Under the pieces are notes generated by a model. The model was given only the letters and a program-made list of their open reading frames with translations, was not told where the DNA came from and made no database searches. A program made the translations under genes and the position numbers. From the NCBI GenBank assembly GCA_905479915.1, contig CAJQOH010000023.1, forward strand, positions 62,001-126,000: 64,000 bases of DNA. The letters are read 5' to 3'. Below, in pieces: positions 35,468 through 43,668 of this stretch. Source of the DNA: an uncultured Flavobacteriales bacterium. Lineage in GTDB: Bacteria > Bacteroidota > Bacteroidia > Flavobacteriales_E > Vicingaceae. The stretch's first letter is position 1. Every line of letters begins with the position of its first letter.

Positions 35468-36439
35468 ATGATGACTATAATAGTAGTAGTAGCAGTAATA
35501 TTAGTAGTAATCGCAGGATCGCAATTACTTAAAATTGCAGAACTTAGAGCTCTAAGCAAAGGTGAATTAATTTACGAGGTGTCTGAAAAAGAAGGTAAAC
35601 AGTCAGGTCTTTTGATGCTTGGTTTCTTTGCTGCTTTCATGGCATTTTTTGCTTGGCAAATGTGGTCTTGGTATGGATTAAAATTACCCGTTTCAGCTTC
35701 TGCACATGGTGTTGATACAGATTGGTTAACGGGAGCAACTTATGCTGTTATAACTCCTGTATTTATCCTTACAAACGGATTGTTATTTTTCTTTTGTTTC
35801 AAGTATTCTTACAGCTCTACTAGAAAAGCAACTTTCTTTTCTCATAGTAACAAATTAGAAATGATATGGACAATTGCTCCATCTTTGGTTCTTACAGTAT
35901 TAATTTTAATGGGATTAAGTAACTGGAATAAGATTATGACTCCTATTGCTGATGAAGATGACCGTGTATTAATAGAATTAACAGGTCAACAGTTTACTTG
36001 GACGGCAAGATATGCTGGAGCAGATAAGAAATTAGGACGTTCTCATGTAACACTTATTGAAGGAGTAAACGCTACTGGTGTTGATGCTACGGATGATAAT
36101 GCTAAAGACGATAAGTTGGTTAAAGGAGAATTTCATTTACCTGTTGGTATGCCAGTTCAATTCGTATTTAGATCGTTAGATGCAATACACAGTGCTTATA
36201 TGCCTCATTTCAGATCTCAAATGAATTGTGTTCCTGGAATTACTACTCAGTTTAATTTTGTACCAACAAAAACAACTGAAGAAATGAGAAAAATTACAAA
36301 TAACGATGAGTTTAACTATGTGTTATTGTGTAATAAGATTTGTGGAGCAGCACATTACAATATGCAAATGGATATAGTTGTAGAAAGCCAAGAAGACTAT
36401 GATAAATGGTTGGCAGAGCAAAAAACATTTGTAGAATAA
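35468..36439 (+). CDS. coxB: Cytochrome c oxidase subunit II
   Basis: Subunit II with the dinuclear CuA site. Ligand residues are visible near the C-terminus: C288, C292, H296 and M299 in CNKICGAAHYNM, with the upstream His in DAIHSAYMPHF. There are three to four hydrophobic segments instead of the common two (residues 3-22, 48-70, 95-120, 136-160). No C-terminal cytochrome c domain is fused, so the enzyme is aa3 rather than caa3 in subunit II. Fourth family of the same long operon; coxA follows after 39 bases. Confidence 0.93.
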   Translation: MMTIIVVVAVILVVIAGSQLLKIAELRALSKGELIYEVSEKEGKQSGLLMLGFFAAFMAFFAWQMWSWYGLKLPVSASAHGVDTDWLTGATYAVITPVFILTNGLLFFFCFKYSYSSTRKATFFSHSNKLEMIWTIAPSLVLTVLILMGLSNWNKIMTPIADEDDRVLIELTGQQFTWTARYAGADKKLGRSHVTLIEGVNATGVDATDDNAKDDKLVKGEFHLPVGMPVQFVFRSLDAIHSAYMPHFRSQMNCVPGITTQFNFVPTKTTEEMRKITNNDEFNYVLLCNKICGAAHYNMQMDIVVESQEDYDKWLAEQKTFVE

Positions 36440-36478
36440 TAAAATAGATATTTAGAACATTACTTAATTTATATAAGA

Positions 36479-38260
36479 ATGAGTACACATCACCATCACG
36501 CAAAAGATTTTTTATTTACTTACATCTTTAGTACTGATCATAAAATGATTTCTAAACAGTTTTTGGTAACTGGTTTTTTAATGGGATTCATTGGTTTAAT
36601 TATGTCTACATTGTTTAGACTTCAACTTGGTTGGCCAGGAGAAAGTTTTGAAATGATAGAATTGTTAATGGGAAGTTGGCAAGAAGATGGAGTTATGGCT
36701 CCTGATAAGTATTTGTCATTAGTTACTATGCACGGAACTATTATGGTTTTCTTCTTGCTTACAGCAGGATTAAGTGGAACTTTTAGTAACCTTTTAATTC
36801 CACTTCAAATTGGAGCAAGAGATATGGCTTCAGGATTCTTAAACATGTTATCTTATTGGTTCTTTTTCATTTCTTCTGTAGTAATGTTATGTTCATTATT
36901 TGTAGAAGGTGGAGCAGCATCAGCTGGTTGGACAATCTACCCACCATTAAGTGCATTGCCACAAGCTATTCCAGGATCTGGAGCAGGTATGACTTTATGG
37001 TTAGTTTCAATGTCTATCTTTATTGTATCTTCTTTATTAGGATCATTAAATTATATCGTAACGATATTAAACATGAGAACAAAAGGAATGTCAATGACAA
37101 GATTACCATTAACTATATGGGCATTCTTATTAACAGCTATCTTAGGTGTATTATCTTTCCCAGTTCTTTTATCAGCAGCTTTATTATTAGTATTTGATAG
37201 AAGTTTTGGAACAAGCTTCTATTTATCTGATATCTATATTGGTGGTCAAGTATTAGAACATTCAGGAGGTAGTCCAATTTTATTTGAGCACTTATTCTGG
37301 TTCTTAGGTCACCCTGAGGTATATATTGTATTATTACCAGCATTGGGTATTACTTCAGAAATTATTTCTACAATGACTAGAAAACCAATTTTTGGTTATA
37401 GAGCAATGATTGGTTCTATGATGGCAATTGGATTTTTATCGTTTATTGTTTGGGGACACCATATGTTCTTAACAGGAATGAATCCTTTCTTAGGATCTGT
37501 ATTTACATTTACAACATTATTAATTGCAATACCTTCTGCAGTTAAAGTATTTAATTACTTAACAACACTTTGGAAAGGGAATATTGTATTTACACCGGCA
37601 ACTATGTTTAGTGTTGGTTTAGTATCTACATTTATTTCTGGAGGTGTTACAGGATTAATTCTAGGAAACTCTGCATTAGATATTAATGTTCATGATACTT
37701 ACTTTGTTGTAGGTCACTTCCATATTGTAATGGGATTATCTGCAATCTTTGGTATGTTCGCTGGTGTTTATCACTGGTTCCCGAAGTTATTTGGTAGAAT
37801 GATGAATAATAAACTTGGGAATATCCATTTCTGGATTACAATTTGTTGTGCTTATGGAGTATTCTTCCCAATGCATTTCTTAGGATTTGCTGGAGTACCA
37901 AGAAGGTATTATACAAATTCTGAATTCCCTATGTTTGATAACATGATTGACATTAATGTATTTATTAGTGTTTGTGCGATCTTAGCAATGATAGGTCAGT
38001 TAGTATTCTTCTTTAACTTTGTTTATAGCGCATTTAGAGGGCCTAAGGCACCAATGAATCCTTGGAAAGGAAATACATTAGAATGGACTTCTCCTGTTGA
38101 ACATTTCCACGGAAACTGGTATGGAGAAATTCCTGCAGTTTACAGATGGCCTTATGACTACAGTAAAGTTAATGCAAATGGAGAGTATGTTTATGGTGAA
38201 GATTTTATCCCTCAAACAACTCCATTAGGAGATGATGAAAAAGATGGAGGAGAACACTAA
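36479..38260 (+). CDS. coxA: Cytochrome c oxidase subunit I
   Basis: Catalytic heme-copper subunit of 593 residues with twelve helices. The cross-linked His-Tyr pair of A-type oxidases is present in HPEVY (H278, Y282). The heme ligands are in HDTYFVVGHFHIVM and the high-spin region in WGHHMFLTGM. The N-terminus carries a natural HHHH stretch at residues 4-7. Length and motifs place it in the A family of heme-copper oxidases. The subunit III gene starts 47 bases later. Confidence 0.96.
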   Translation: MSTHHHHAKDFLFTYIFSTDHKMISKQFLVTGFLMGFIGLIMSTLFRLQLGWPGESFEMIELLMGSWQEDGVMAPDKYLSLVTMHGTIMVFFLLTAGLSGTFSNLLIPLQIGARDMASGFLNMLSYWFFFISSVVMLCSLFVEGGAASAGWTIYPPLSALPQAIPGSGAGMTLWLVSMSIFIVSSLLGSLNYIVTILNMRTKGMSMTRLPLTIWAFLLTAILGVLSFPVLLSAALLLVFDRSFGTSFYLSDIYIGGQVLEHSGGSPILFEHLFWFLGHPEVYIVLLPALGITSEIISTMTRKPIFGYRAMIGSMMAIGFLSFIVWGHHMFLTGMNPFLGSVFTFTTLLIAIPSAVKVFNYLTTLWKGNIVFTPATMFSVGLVSTFISGGVTGLILGNSALDINVHDTYFVVGHFHIVMGLSAIFGMFAGVYHWFPKLFGRMMNNKLGNIHFWITICCAYGVFFPMHFLGFAGVPRRYYTNSEFPMFDNMIDINVFISVCAILAMIGQLVFFFNFVYSAFRGPKAPMNPWKGNTLEWTSPVEHFHGNWYGEIPAVYRWPYDYSKVNANGEYVYGEDFIPQTTPLGDDEKDGGEH

Positions 38261-38307
38261 TTTAACTCACAAGGGTTTAAGTTAAAGTGTAAAACATAGA
38301 AATTAAA

Positions 38308-38901
38308 ATGACAACAGTAACATTGGAAAATACAAACTATAAAGATGAGATTAGAAGAAAGACTTCTAAGCCTTTGATGTGGGTGGGTATTATGAGTATT
38401 GTTATGTTCTTTGGAGGATTAACGAGTGCAGTTGTAGTTAGTCAAGGAGGAGGAAGTTTCCTTACGATAGCAATGCCTCAGGCTTTTGTTATAAGCACAT
38501 TTGTTATTGTGTTAAGTAGTTTAGCTTTTCATTTTGGATTAATTTCTGTGAAGAAGGGTAATCACACAATGGCTAAATTGAGTGTAGGAATAACATTGGC
38601 TTTAGGATTAGCTTTTGTTGCAACGCAATACATGGGGTGGGTAACATTACATGATAATGGTGTTTATGCAATAGGTAGTGAAAGTACTCAACAAAGTTCT
38701 TTTTTATATCTATTAACCGCTTTACACATTTTACACCTAATAGGTGGACTTGTAAGTTTAATAGTAGTATTAGTAAAAACAATGAAAGAAAGGTATACTT
38801 CTGAAGATTCAGTTGGAATGCAAGTAAGTTTAACTTATTGGCATTTTCTAGGTGGACTTTGGGTTTACTTGTTCTTTTTTTTAAGATATTCAATAGCGTA
38901 A
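38308..38901 (+). CDS. Cytochrome c oxidase subunit III, first paralogue
   Basis: Heme-copper oxidase subunit III family, 197 residues, five predicted helices. Typical features are MWVGIMSIVMFFGGLTSAVVVSQ near the start, the ALHILHLIGGLVSLIVVL helix, and the end LTYWHFLGGLWVYLFFFLRY. It is followed 13 bases later by a longer subunit III paralogue. A pair of subunit III genes in the operon is usual in Flavobacteriia. Confidence 0.92.
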   Translation: MTTVTLENTNYKDEIRRKTSKPLMWVGIMSIVMFFGGLTSAVVVSQGGGSFLTIAMPQAFVISTFVIVLSSLAFHFGLISVKKGNHTMAKLSVGITLALGLAFVATQYMGWVTLHDNGVYAIGSESTQQSSFLYLLTALHILHLIGGLVSLIVVLVKTMKERYTSEDSVGMQVSLTYWHFLGGLWVYLFFFLRYSIA

Positions 38902-38914
38902 AAAATAATATAAT

Positions 38915-39787
38915 ATGTCTCATACAGAAGTAGTAGATAGTAAAACAGCTTGGGCTGGAGATAACAACTCTCCTTTCGGTGCAGGTTACGGTAAATTAAT
39001 GATGTGGTTCTTCTTAATGTCGGATGCTTTATCATTTACTGGATTTTTAGCAGCATACGGTTTTTATCGTCATGATTATTCGGCTATTTGGCCTACCGCA
39101 GAAAATGTATTTACACACTTTCCATTTGTGCATAGTCATCAACCATTATTATATGTTGCATTAATGACTTTTATCTTAATTATGAGTTCTGTTACTATGG
39201 TATTGGCCGTAGAAGCTGGACAAAGAATGGATAAAGGAGCAGTTATTAAATGGATGTTTTGGACTATTATAGGTGGTTTAATATTCGTAGGTTCTCAGGC
39301 TTGGGAGTGGATGCACTTTATACATGGAACTGAGTTAGGAGCTATGGAATTAGGTATAGGGACTGTTGAAATTAATGGAGTAATAGAACAAACACAAGGA
39401 ATTATTGGACGTTGGGCAGACGATTCTAAACAAGTTTTAATGTTGCCTTGGAGAGAAACTCTTGGAGATGTTACATCACCTTATATTACTTTAGAGGGAG
39501 ATGCATTAAAAGCAGCTTTAGCAAATGCTCACGAAATACATGGAGCTAATCTTACTCATAATGAGTACGGTCATCCATTGTTTGCAGATTTCTTTTTCTT
39601 TATAACAGGATTTCACGGAACTCACGTATTTAGTGGGGTTGTATTAAACTTTATCATTTTTGTTAATGTAATAATGGGAACGTACGAAAAACGTGGTCAT
39701 TATGAAATGGTAGAAAAAGTTGGACTATATTGGCACTTTGTAGATTTAGTATGGGTATTCGTATTCACATTCTTCTACTTAGTATAA
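38915..39787 (+). CDS. Cytochrome c oxidase subunit III, second paralogue
   Basis: Second heme-copper oxidase subunit III of 290 residues with about seven helices. It opens with PFGAGYGKLMMWFFLMSDALSFTGFLAAYGFYRH and ends KVGLYWHFVDLVWVFVFTFFYLV, the family signature. Between helices it has an extra soluble segment (about residues 145-215) containing ETLGDVTSPYITLEGDAL, longer than in standard subunit III. The 114-base spacer after it is strongly structured. Confidence 0.93.
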   Translation: MSHTEVVDSKTAWAGDNNSPFGAGYGKLMMWFFLMSDALSFTGFLAAYGFYRHDYSAIWPTAENVFTHFPFVHSHQPLLYVALMTFILIMSSVTMVLAVEAGQRMDKGAVIKWMFWTIIGGLIFVGSQAWEWMHFIHGTELGAMELGIGTVEINGVIEQTQGIIGRWADDSKQVLMLPWRETLGDVTSPYITLEGDALKAALANAHEIHGANLTHNEYGHPLFADFFFFITGFHGTHVFSGVVLNFIIFVNVIMGTYEKRGHYEMVEKVGLYWHFVDLVWVFVFTFFYLV

Positions 39788-39798
39788 TTAGTGAAACC

Positions 39799-39872
39799 TT
39801 ATTTTGATGAGTCCATTTTAGTTGGACGAGATTAAAATAAAAAGTTGAACTTATCCCGTTGTAGAACGGGAT
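39799..39872 (+). promoter_or_regulatory. Structured spacer in the cox operon (two hairpins)
   Basis: Hairpin 1 has outer stem TTATTTT/AAAATAA (39799-39805 with 39834-39840). Its internal loop sets GATGA against GAGATT, and its inner stem is GTCCA/TGGAC (39811-39815 with 39823-39827). Hairpin 2 is ATCCCGTT/AACGGGAT (39853-39860 with 39865-39872), loop GTAG. No T run follows, so neither is a standard terminator. They may tune mRNA stability or be repeat elements. Confidence 0.5.
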
Positions 39873-39901
39873 CTAATAATAAAAGATTTAATAAAGATAT
39901 T

Positions 39902-40261
39902 ATGGAACATTCAAACGAACCGTATAAGTACGCAGCTCATCATTCAGAAGAAGAAGGTAAGAAAACCAGAAGAATGATCTGGAATATGTTTTGGGTATTA
40001 CTAGCCATTACTTCTGTTGAAGTTGGATTAGGTCTTACTTGGAAAGAATTAGCCATCGCATGGAGTTGGGTTAAAATGACATTCATTATATTAACGTTGG
40101 CTAAGGCTTACTTTATTGTAGCATATTATATGCACTTAAAGCATGAAAGAACAGGTCTTCAGAATACTATAATTATACCTTACGTATTGTTAGCGTTGTA
40201 TCTGATTTACATGGTTGTAACAGAAGCAACATATACTCACTATATGGAGTATTTGTTTTAA
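39902..40261 (+). CDS. Cytochrome c oxidase subunit IV-like protein
   Basis: Small membrane protein of 119 residues with three predicted helices, matching the bacterial cytochrome oxidase subunit IV (COX4_pro) family. Landmarks are RRMIWNMFWVLLAITSVEVGLGL, FIILTLAKAYFIVAYYMHLKHE and the C-terminal helix. The open frame extends upstream into the structured spacer; the ATG at 39902 fits the family. Last gene before the operon terminator. Confidence 0.9.
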   Translation: MEHSNEPYKYAAHHSEEEGKKTRRMIWNMFWVLLAITSVEVGLGLTWKELAIAWSWVKMTFIILTLAKAYFIVAYYMHLKHERTGLQNTIIIPYVLLALYLIYMVVTEATYTHYMEYLF

Positions 40262-40279
40262 CCGAATTTAAACACATTT

Positions 40280-40310
40280 AAAAGATCACAATTTTTTGTG
40301 ATCTTTTTTT
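40280..40310 (+). terminator. Terminator of the ACIII-cox operon
   Basis: AAAAGATCACAA (40280-40291) pairs perfectly with TTGTGATCTTTT (40296-40307), loop of 4, then T residues to 40310. A GTG inside it opens the downstream frame, but the SCO gene more likely starts at 40319. Confidence 0.9.
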
Positions 40311-40318
40311 ATATCACT

Positions 40319-41038
40319 ATGCCAGCACCATCATCAAAGTTTGTAAAAGTTTTTTTTCTTGCTATAATTTTAATGTTACCAGGAGTTATTTACCTGTTAA
40401 TGTCTAAAGGAATACACCATTACACAAAGCTTCCATATATAGGACCAAAAGAAGCTGTGAAAAATGCTGATGGAGGTTATGATACAACTTATCATCAAAT
40501 ACCATATTTTGAATTTACAAATCAAGATGGTGAAACTGTAACACGAGACGATTTGTTAGGTACAGTTTATGTAACCGATTTTTTCTTTGCTACTTGCCCA
40601 ACCATTTGTCCTAAAATGGCCGGTAATATGAAATACCTTCAAGATAAGTTTAAAGATAAAAAGAATTTAAGATTCATTTCTATTACTGTAAACCCAGAGC
40701 ATGATACTCCAGAAGTCTTAAAAGACTATGCTGAAATGGTTCATGCAGATACAGACAATTGGACTTTCTTAACAGGGGATAAAGATGCAATATATGAAGC
40801 TGCCTTAAAAGGATTCTTTATTAGTGTGGGAGAAGATGAAGTGGCTCCTGGAGGATTTTTACATTCACAGTATTTTATTTTAGTTGATAAAAATGGACAT
40901 ATTAGAGGTTTGTTTGATGGAACGGTTTATTCAGAAATGAAGAAAGATTTAACAGATGCCTTAGATATTTTATATAGAGAGGAATCTGTACCATTTAAAG
41001 GACAAGCAAATAAAAATAAACTGGAACAGCGAAAATAG
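40319..41038 (+). CDS. SCO1/SenC-family copper chaperone
   Basis: Membrane-anchored thioredoxin-fold protein that delivers copper to the CuA site of cytochrome oxidase subunit II. An N-terminal membrane helix (about residues 8-27) is followed by the SCO domain with copper-binding C93 and C97 in FFATCPTICPKM. The distal His lies in GGFLHSQYF. It is just downstream of the cox operon terminator, so it is either expressed by readthrough or from its own promoter. Start chosen at ATG 40319 because the alternative GTG at 40298 lies within the terminator hairpin. Confidence 0.93.
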   Translation: MPAPSSKFVKVFFLAIILMLPGVIYLLMSKGIHHYTKLPYIGPKEAVKNADGGYDTTYHQIPYFEFTNQDGETVTRDDLLGTVYVTDFFFATCPTICPKMAGNMKYLQDKFKDKKNLRFISITVNPEHDTPEVLKDYAEMVHADTDNWTFLTGDKDAIYEAALKGFFISVGEDEVAPGGFLHSQYFILVDKNGHIRGLFDGTVYSEMKKDLTDALDILYREESVPFKGQANKNKLEQRK

Positions 41039-41047
41039 TTTATGTTC

Positions 41048-41077
41048 TTGTTATCTAGTAAATCATTACTAAATTTG
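41048..41077 (+). promoter_or_regulatory. Promoter of the CAMCK membrane protein gene
   Basis: TTG at 41048-41050, 19 bases, then TAAATTTG at 41070-41077, an exact consensus match. The ATG at 41083 is only 5 bases after the -7 box, implying a leaderless or nearly leaderless mRNA. Confidence 0.7.
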
Positions 41078-41082
41078 TTAAA

Positions 41083-41310
41083 ATGATTGCTGTGAAAAAA
41101 ATACTTAGTCTTCTATTATTTACTTTAATAAGTCTGTCTACATTTTCACAATGTGCAATGTGTAAAGCAGTAGTTGAATCTAGTGACCAAGGTGAAGGAA
41201 TTAACAATGGAATAATATACCTCATGTTTATTCCGTATATGCTGATAGGAACAGTTGGTTACCTGATTTACCGTCATCATAAAAAGAACAACCAGTCAGA
41301 AGAAGTTTGA
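41083..41310 (+). CDS. Small secreted/membrane protein with CAMCK motif
   Basis: 75 residues: a signal peptide (residues 1-22, ending TFSQ), then CAMCKAVVES at the mature N-terminus, and one membrane helix (about 44-62, IYLMFIPYMLIGTVGYLIY). A basic tail (RHHKKNNQ) follows. The two cysteines lie right after the predicted cleavage site. I have seen similar short genes beside Bacteroidota cox genes, but no function is known to me. Its position beside SCO and the oxidase suggests a copper or heme-assembly role (inference). It has its own promoter, and the next gene overlaps its stop codon. Confidence 0.75.
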   Translation: MIAVKKILSLLLFTLISLSTFSQCAMCKAVVESSDQGEGINNGIIYLMFIPYMLIGTVGYLIYRHHKKNNQSEEV

Positions 41311-41981
41311 TGATCATGAGACTATATCTTGTTGTTTTAACATTAGTCATATTTCCAAGTATTTTATCTGCTCAATACGGTGAAGCAAAAGATGTTGTTT
41401 TTGAAGATGAATTCAAGAAAAGTTTTAAAACAAAACCAAAACTAGACGTAAAATTTGATAACCGATTTTCTTTTATTAGAGATGGAGCACTTAAGACAGT
41501 AGGAATTAAGGTTGGGTTGAATTTTCGAAGAAAATTTAAAGTAGGCCTAGGTATAAATCAAATGTTGGTGCCAATAGAAACGACAACTTTTGATGATAGT
41601 GGTAATGAGTTTCCTGTAAATTTAGAATACTTTTATTTTTCACCTTACATTGAATATGTGTATCATAATTCAAGAAAGTGGGAATTTAGTTTGTCAATAC
41701 AGCATGGTGTTGGTGGAGCAAGTTATCAATATAACAATCCTCAAGGAGAAAAAATAAAATTACAAGAGAGCATGGTTTTGTCATATGAACCAGCAATGTT
41801 AATTGATTACAAGATTGTTCGATGGGTTGGAATAGGAACAGGGGTTGGCTATAGAATGGTTTACTATAAAGAATCTGGAATTAAAGAACGATTTTCCTCT
41901 CCTGAATATGTTATTAAACTGAAAGTTTATTTAGGTGAAATATTTAGAACTATCACCGGAAAGGAATTAGAAATTGATTAA
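41310..41981 (+). CDS. Predicted outer-membrane beta-barrel protein
   Basis: A signal peptide (residues about 3-20, ending LSAQ) is followed by about 200 residues with barrel-like strands. Examples are RFSFIRDGALKTVGIKVGLNF, YFYFSPYIEYVYH and the aromatic-rich repeats near the C-terminus. No family is recognised with confidence. The ATG overlaps the TGA stop of the preceding gene, so the two are translationally coupled. A second ATG two codons later is also possible. Confidence 0.72.
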   Translation: MIMRLYLVVLTLVIFPSILSAQYGEAKDVVFEDEFKKSFKTKPKLDVKFDNRFSFIRDGALKTVGIKVGLNFRRKFKVGLGINQMLVPIETTTFDDSGNEFPVNLEYFYFSPYIEYVYHNSRKWEFSLSIQHGVGGASYQYNNPQGEKIKLQESMVLSYEPAMLIDYKIVRWVGIGTGVGYRMVYYKESGIKERFSSPEYVIKLKVYLGEIFRTITGKELEID

Positions 41982-42000
41982 TAAATATTGTCATATTTAG

Positions 42001-42034
42001 TTGATCGAAGCAAAAAGAAAAAGAACTACCTTTG
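42001..42034 (+). promoter_or_regulatory. Promoter of ruvB
   Basis: TTG at 42001-42003, 23 bases, then TACCTTTG at 42027-42034. The ruvB ATG at 42039 lies where transcription is expected to begin, so the mRNA may be leaderless. Confidence 0.5.
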
Positions 42035-42038
42035 AAGT

Positions 42039-43061
42039 ATGAATGAATACCTTGATGCAGATAATGACAATTTAAGCTCTACAGAAAAAGAAATTGAAAA
42101 GGTGTTAAGACCACTTTCATTTGACGATTTTACGGGGCAGGCTAAAGTTGTAGAGAATTTAAAAGTATTTGTAAAAGCTGCAGAGCAAAGAGGTGAAGCT
42201 TTAGATCATGTTTTACTTCATGGCCCTCCCGGACTAGGTAAAACAACATTGGCTCATATTATTGCCAATGAATTGAATGTGGGTTTTAAAGTTACTTCAG
42301 GACCCGTTCTAGAAAAGCCAGGAGATTTAGCAGGGTTACTTACCAATTTAGAAGAAGGAGATGTATTGTTTATTGATGAAATTCATCGATTAACGCCAGT
42401 TATTGAAGAGTATTTGTATTCTGCTATGGAAGATTATAAAATCGATATTATGATCGATTCAGGACCAAATGCAAGAAGTGTAGAAATTGAGTTAAATCCA
42501 TTTACATTAATTGGAGCTACAACACGAACAGGCTTATTAACATCTCCTTTAAGAGCTCGTTTCGGTATAACATCAAGATTAGAGTATTACGATGCAAAAT
42601 TACTCGCAACCATTATAAAAAGATCAGCCAATATCTTAAATGTTGGAGTGGATGGTAATGCAGCAGATGAAATAGCAAGAAGAAGTAGAGGTACTCCACG
42701 TATTACGAATTCATTATTGCGTAGAGTTCGAGATTTTGCTCAGGTTAAAGGAGATGGCAAAATAAATATGGATATTGCTTTATTTGGATTGGATGCCTTA
42801 AATGTGGATAAGAATGGGTTAGATGACATGGATAATCGCATCCTATCTGCAATTATAGATAAATTTAAAGGTGGCCCTGTTGGTTTAACAACAATTGCTA
42901 CAGCAGTAGCTGAGCAAGCAGGAACAATTGAGGAAGTATATGAACCTTTTTTAATTAAGGAAGGGTTTTTAATGCGAACACCTAGAGGGCGAGAAGCTAC
43001 CGAAAAAGCATACAGACACTTAGGAAAAGTTAAAGGTCCAGATCAAGGCCAACTGTTTTAA
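42039..43061 (+). CDS. ruvB: Holliday junction branch migration ATPase RuvB
   Basis: AAA+ motor of the RuvABC resolvasome, 340 residues. It opens the domain with [11 protein letters not shown]. Walker A is GPPGLGKT at 62-69, Walker [10 protein letters not shown], sensor [17 protein letters not shown], and a C-terminal winged helix contains [16 protein letters not shown]. All landmarks are intact. Its partner ruvA lies separately at 55.5 kb. The next gene starts 16 bases downstream. Confidence 0.97.
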   Translation: MNEYLDADNDNLSSTEKEIEKVLRPLSFDDFTGQAKVVENLKVFVKAAEQRGEALDHVLLHGPPGLGKTTLAHIIANELNVGFKVTSGPVLEKPGDLAGLLTNLEEGDVLFIDEIHRLTPVIEEYLYSAMEDYKIDIMIDSGPNARSVEIELNPFTLIGATTRTGLLTSPLRARFGITSRLEYYDAKLLATIIKRSANILNVGVDGNAADEIARRSRGTPRITNSLLRRVRDFAQVKGDGKINMDIALFGLDALNVDKNGLDDMDNRILSAIIDKFKGGPVGLTTIATAVAEQAGTIEEVYEPFLIKEGFLMRTPRGREATEKAYRHLGKVKGPDQGQLF

Positions 43062-43077
43062 AGTGTTTTAAAATATT

Positions 43078-43644
43078 ATGAAGTTAGATCATCCTAAATT
43101 AATTAGATTGCTTCAGAAAGCTTATTCAGCAGAACAAGCTGCTGCCTTTGCGTACATAGGTCATGCAAAAGCATCTAACTTAGTAGAAGAGAAAATAGCC
43201 ATTAAACAAATTGAATTGGATGAGTGGGAACACCGTAGAGAAGTTCTATCCATCATGAGTCAATATGGAATACCCGTTTCTAGTTTTTATGAGTTTCAGT
43301 TTTATATTATAGGAAAAGTAATTTCGGCAAGTTGTTTTGTTATCGGTTGGTTTATGCCTCATTTCTTTGCTGGAAAATTAGAGAGTGGAAATGTTTGTGA
43401 ATACTTTGTTATCATGCATTATTTTCATGAATTAGGCATTAAAGAACATGATCAGGTTCTATATGATATGGGGATTAAGGAGAAAGAGCATGAGGTGTAC
43501 TTTTTGGAACAAGTAAAGGACTCTAGATTGCTTCCAATTTTTGAAAAATTGTTTGGTTGGGGAGATAACAAAAGCCTTAATGATGTTGACTATACGAACA
43601 TTGAAACAGTTAAGGAATCAATAAAGTATTGTAAAATCAAATAG
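43078..43644 (+). CDS. Ferritin-like (COQ7-type) diiron protein
   Basis: Four-helix protein of 188 residues with ferritin-type diiron motifs: E19 in YSAEQAA, E49-x-x-H52 in LDEWEH, E108, and E135-x-x-H138 in IKEKEH. The overall pattern resembles demethoxyubiquinone hydroxylase (COQ7), including a hydrophobic central part (about 70-98) that may touch the membrane. Bacteroidota use menaquinone, so ubiquinone hydroxylation is unlikely and the true substrate is unknown. Probably co-transcribed with ruvB and queG. Confidence 0.75.
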   Translation: MKLDHPKLIRLLQKAYSAEQAAAFAYIGHAKASNLVEEKIAIKQIELDEWEHRREVLSIMSQYGIPVSSFYEFQFYIIGKVISASCFVIGWFMPHFFAGKLESGNVCEYFVIMHYFHELGIKEHDQVLYDMGIKEKEHEVYFLEQVKDSRLLPIFEKLFGWGDNKSLNDVDYTNIETVKESIKYCKIK

Positions 43645-43668
43645 ACAAATAATCTATCTAAAACTGAA

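Noticed and set aside
36488-36499. HHHH at the N-terminus of cytochrome oxidase subunit I, looking like a purification tag
   Set aside because: It is part of a natural STHHHHAKD N-terminus in a native operon with no vector sequence nearby.
39804-39831. Hammerhead-ribozyme-like core (TTGATGAGTCC ... GGACGAGA)
   Set aside because: The sequence resembles CUGAUGA-stem II-GAAA, but the catalytic C is U, GAAA is GAGA, and there is no third stem or cleavage site. I treat it as an ordinary hairpin with an internal loop.
40298-40318. GTG start for the SCO gene
   Set aside because: It falls in the right arm of the cox operon terminator; the ATG at 40319 is better placed before the membrane helix.
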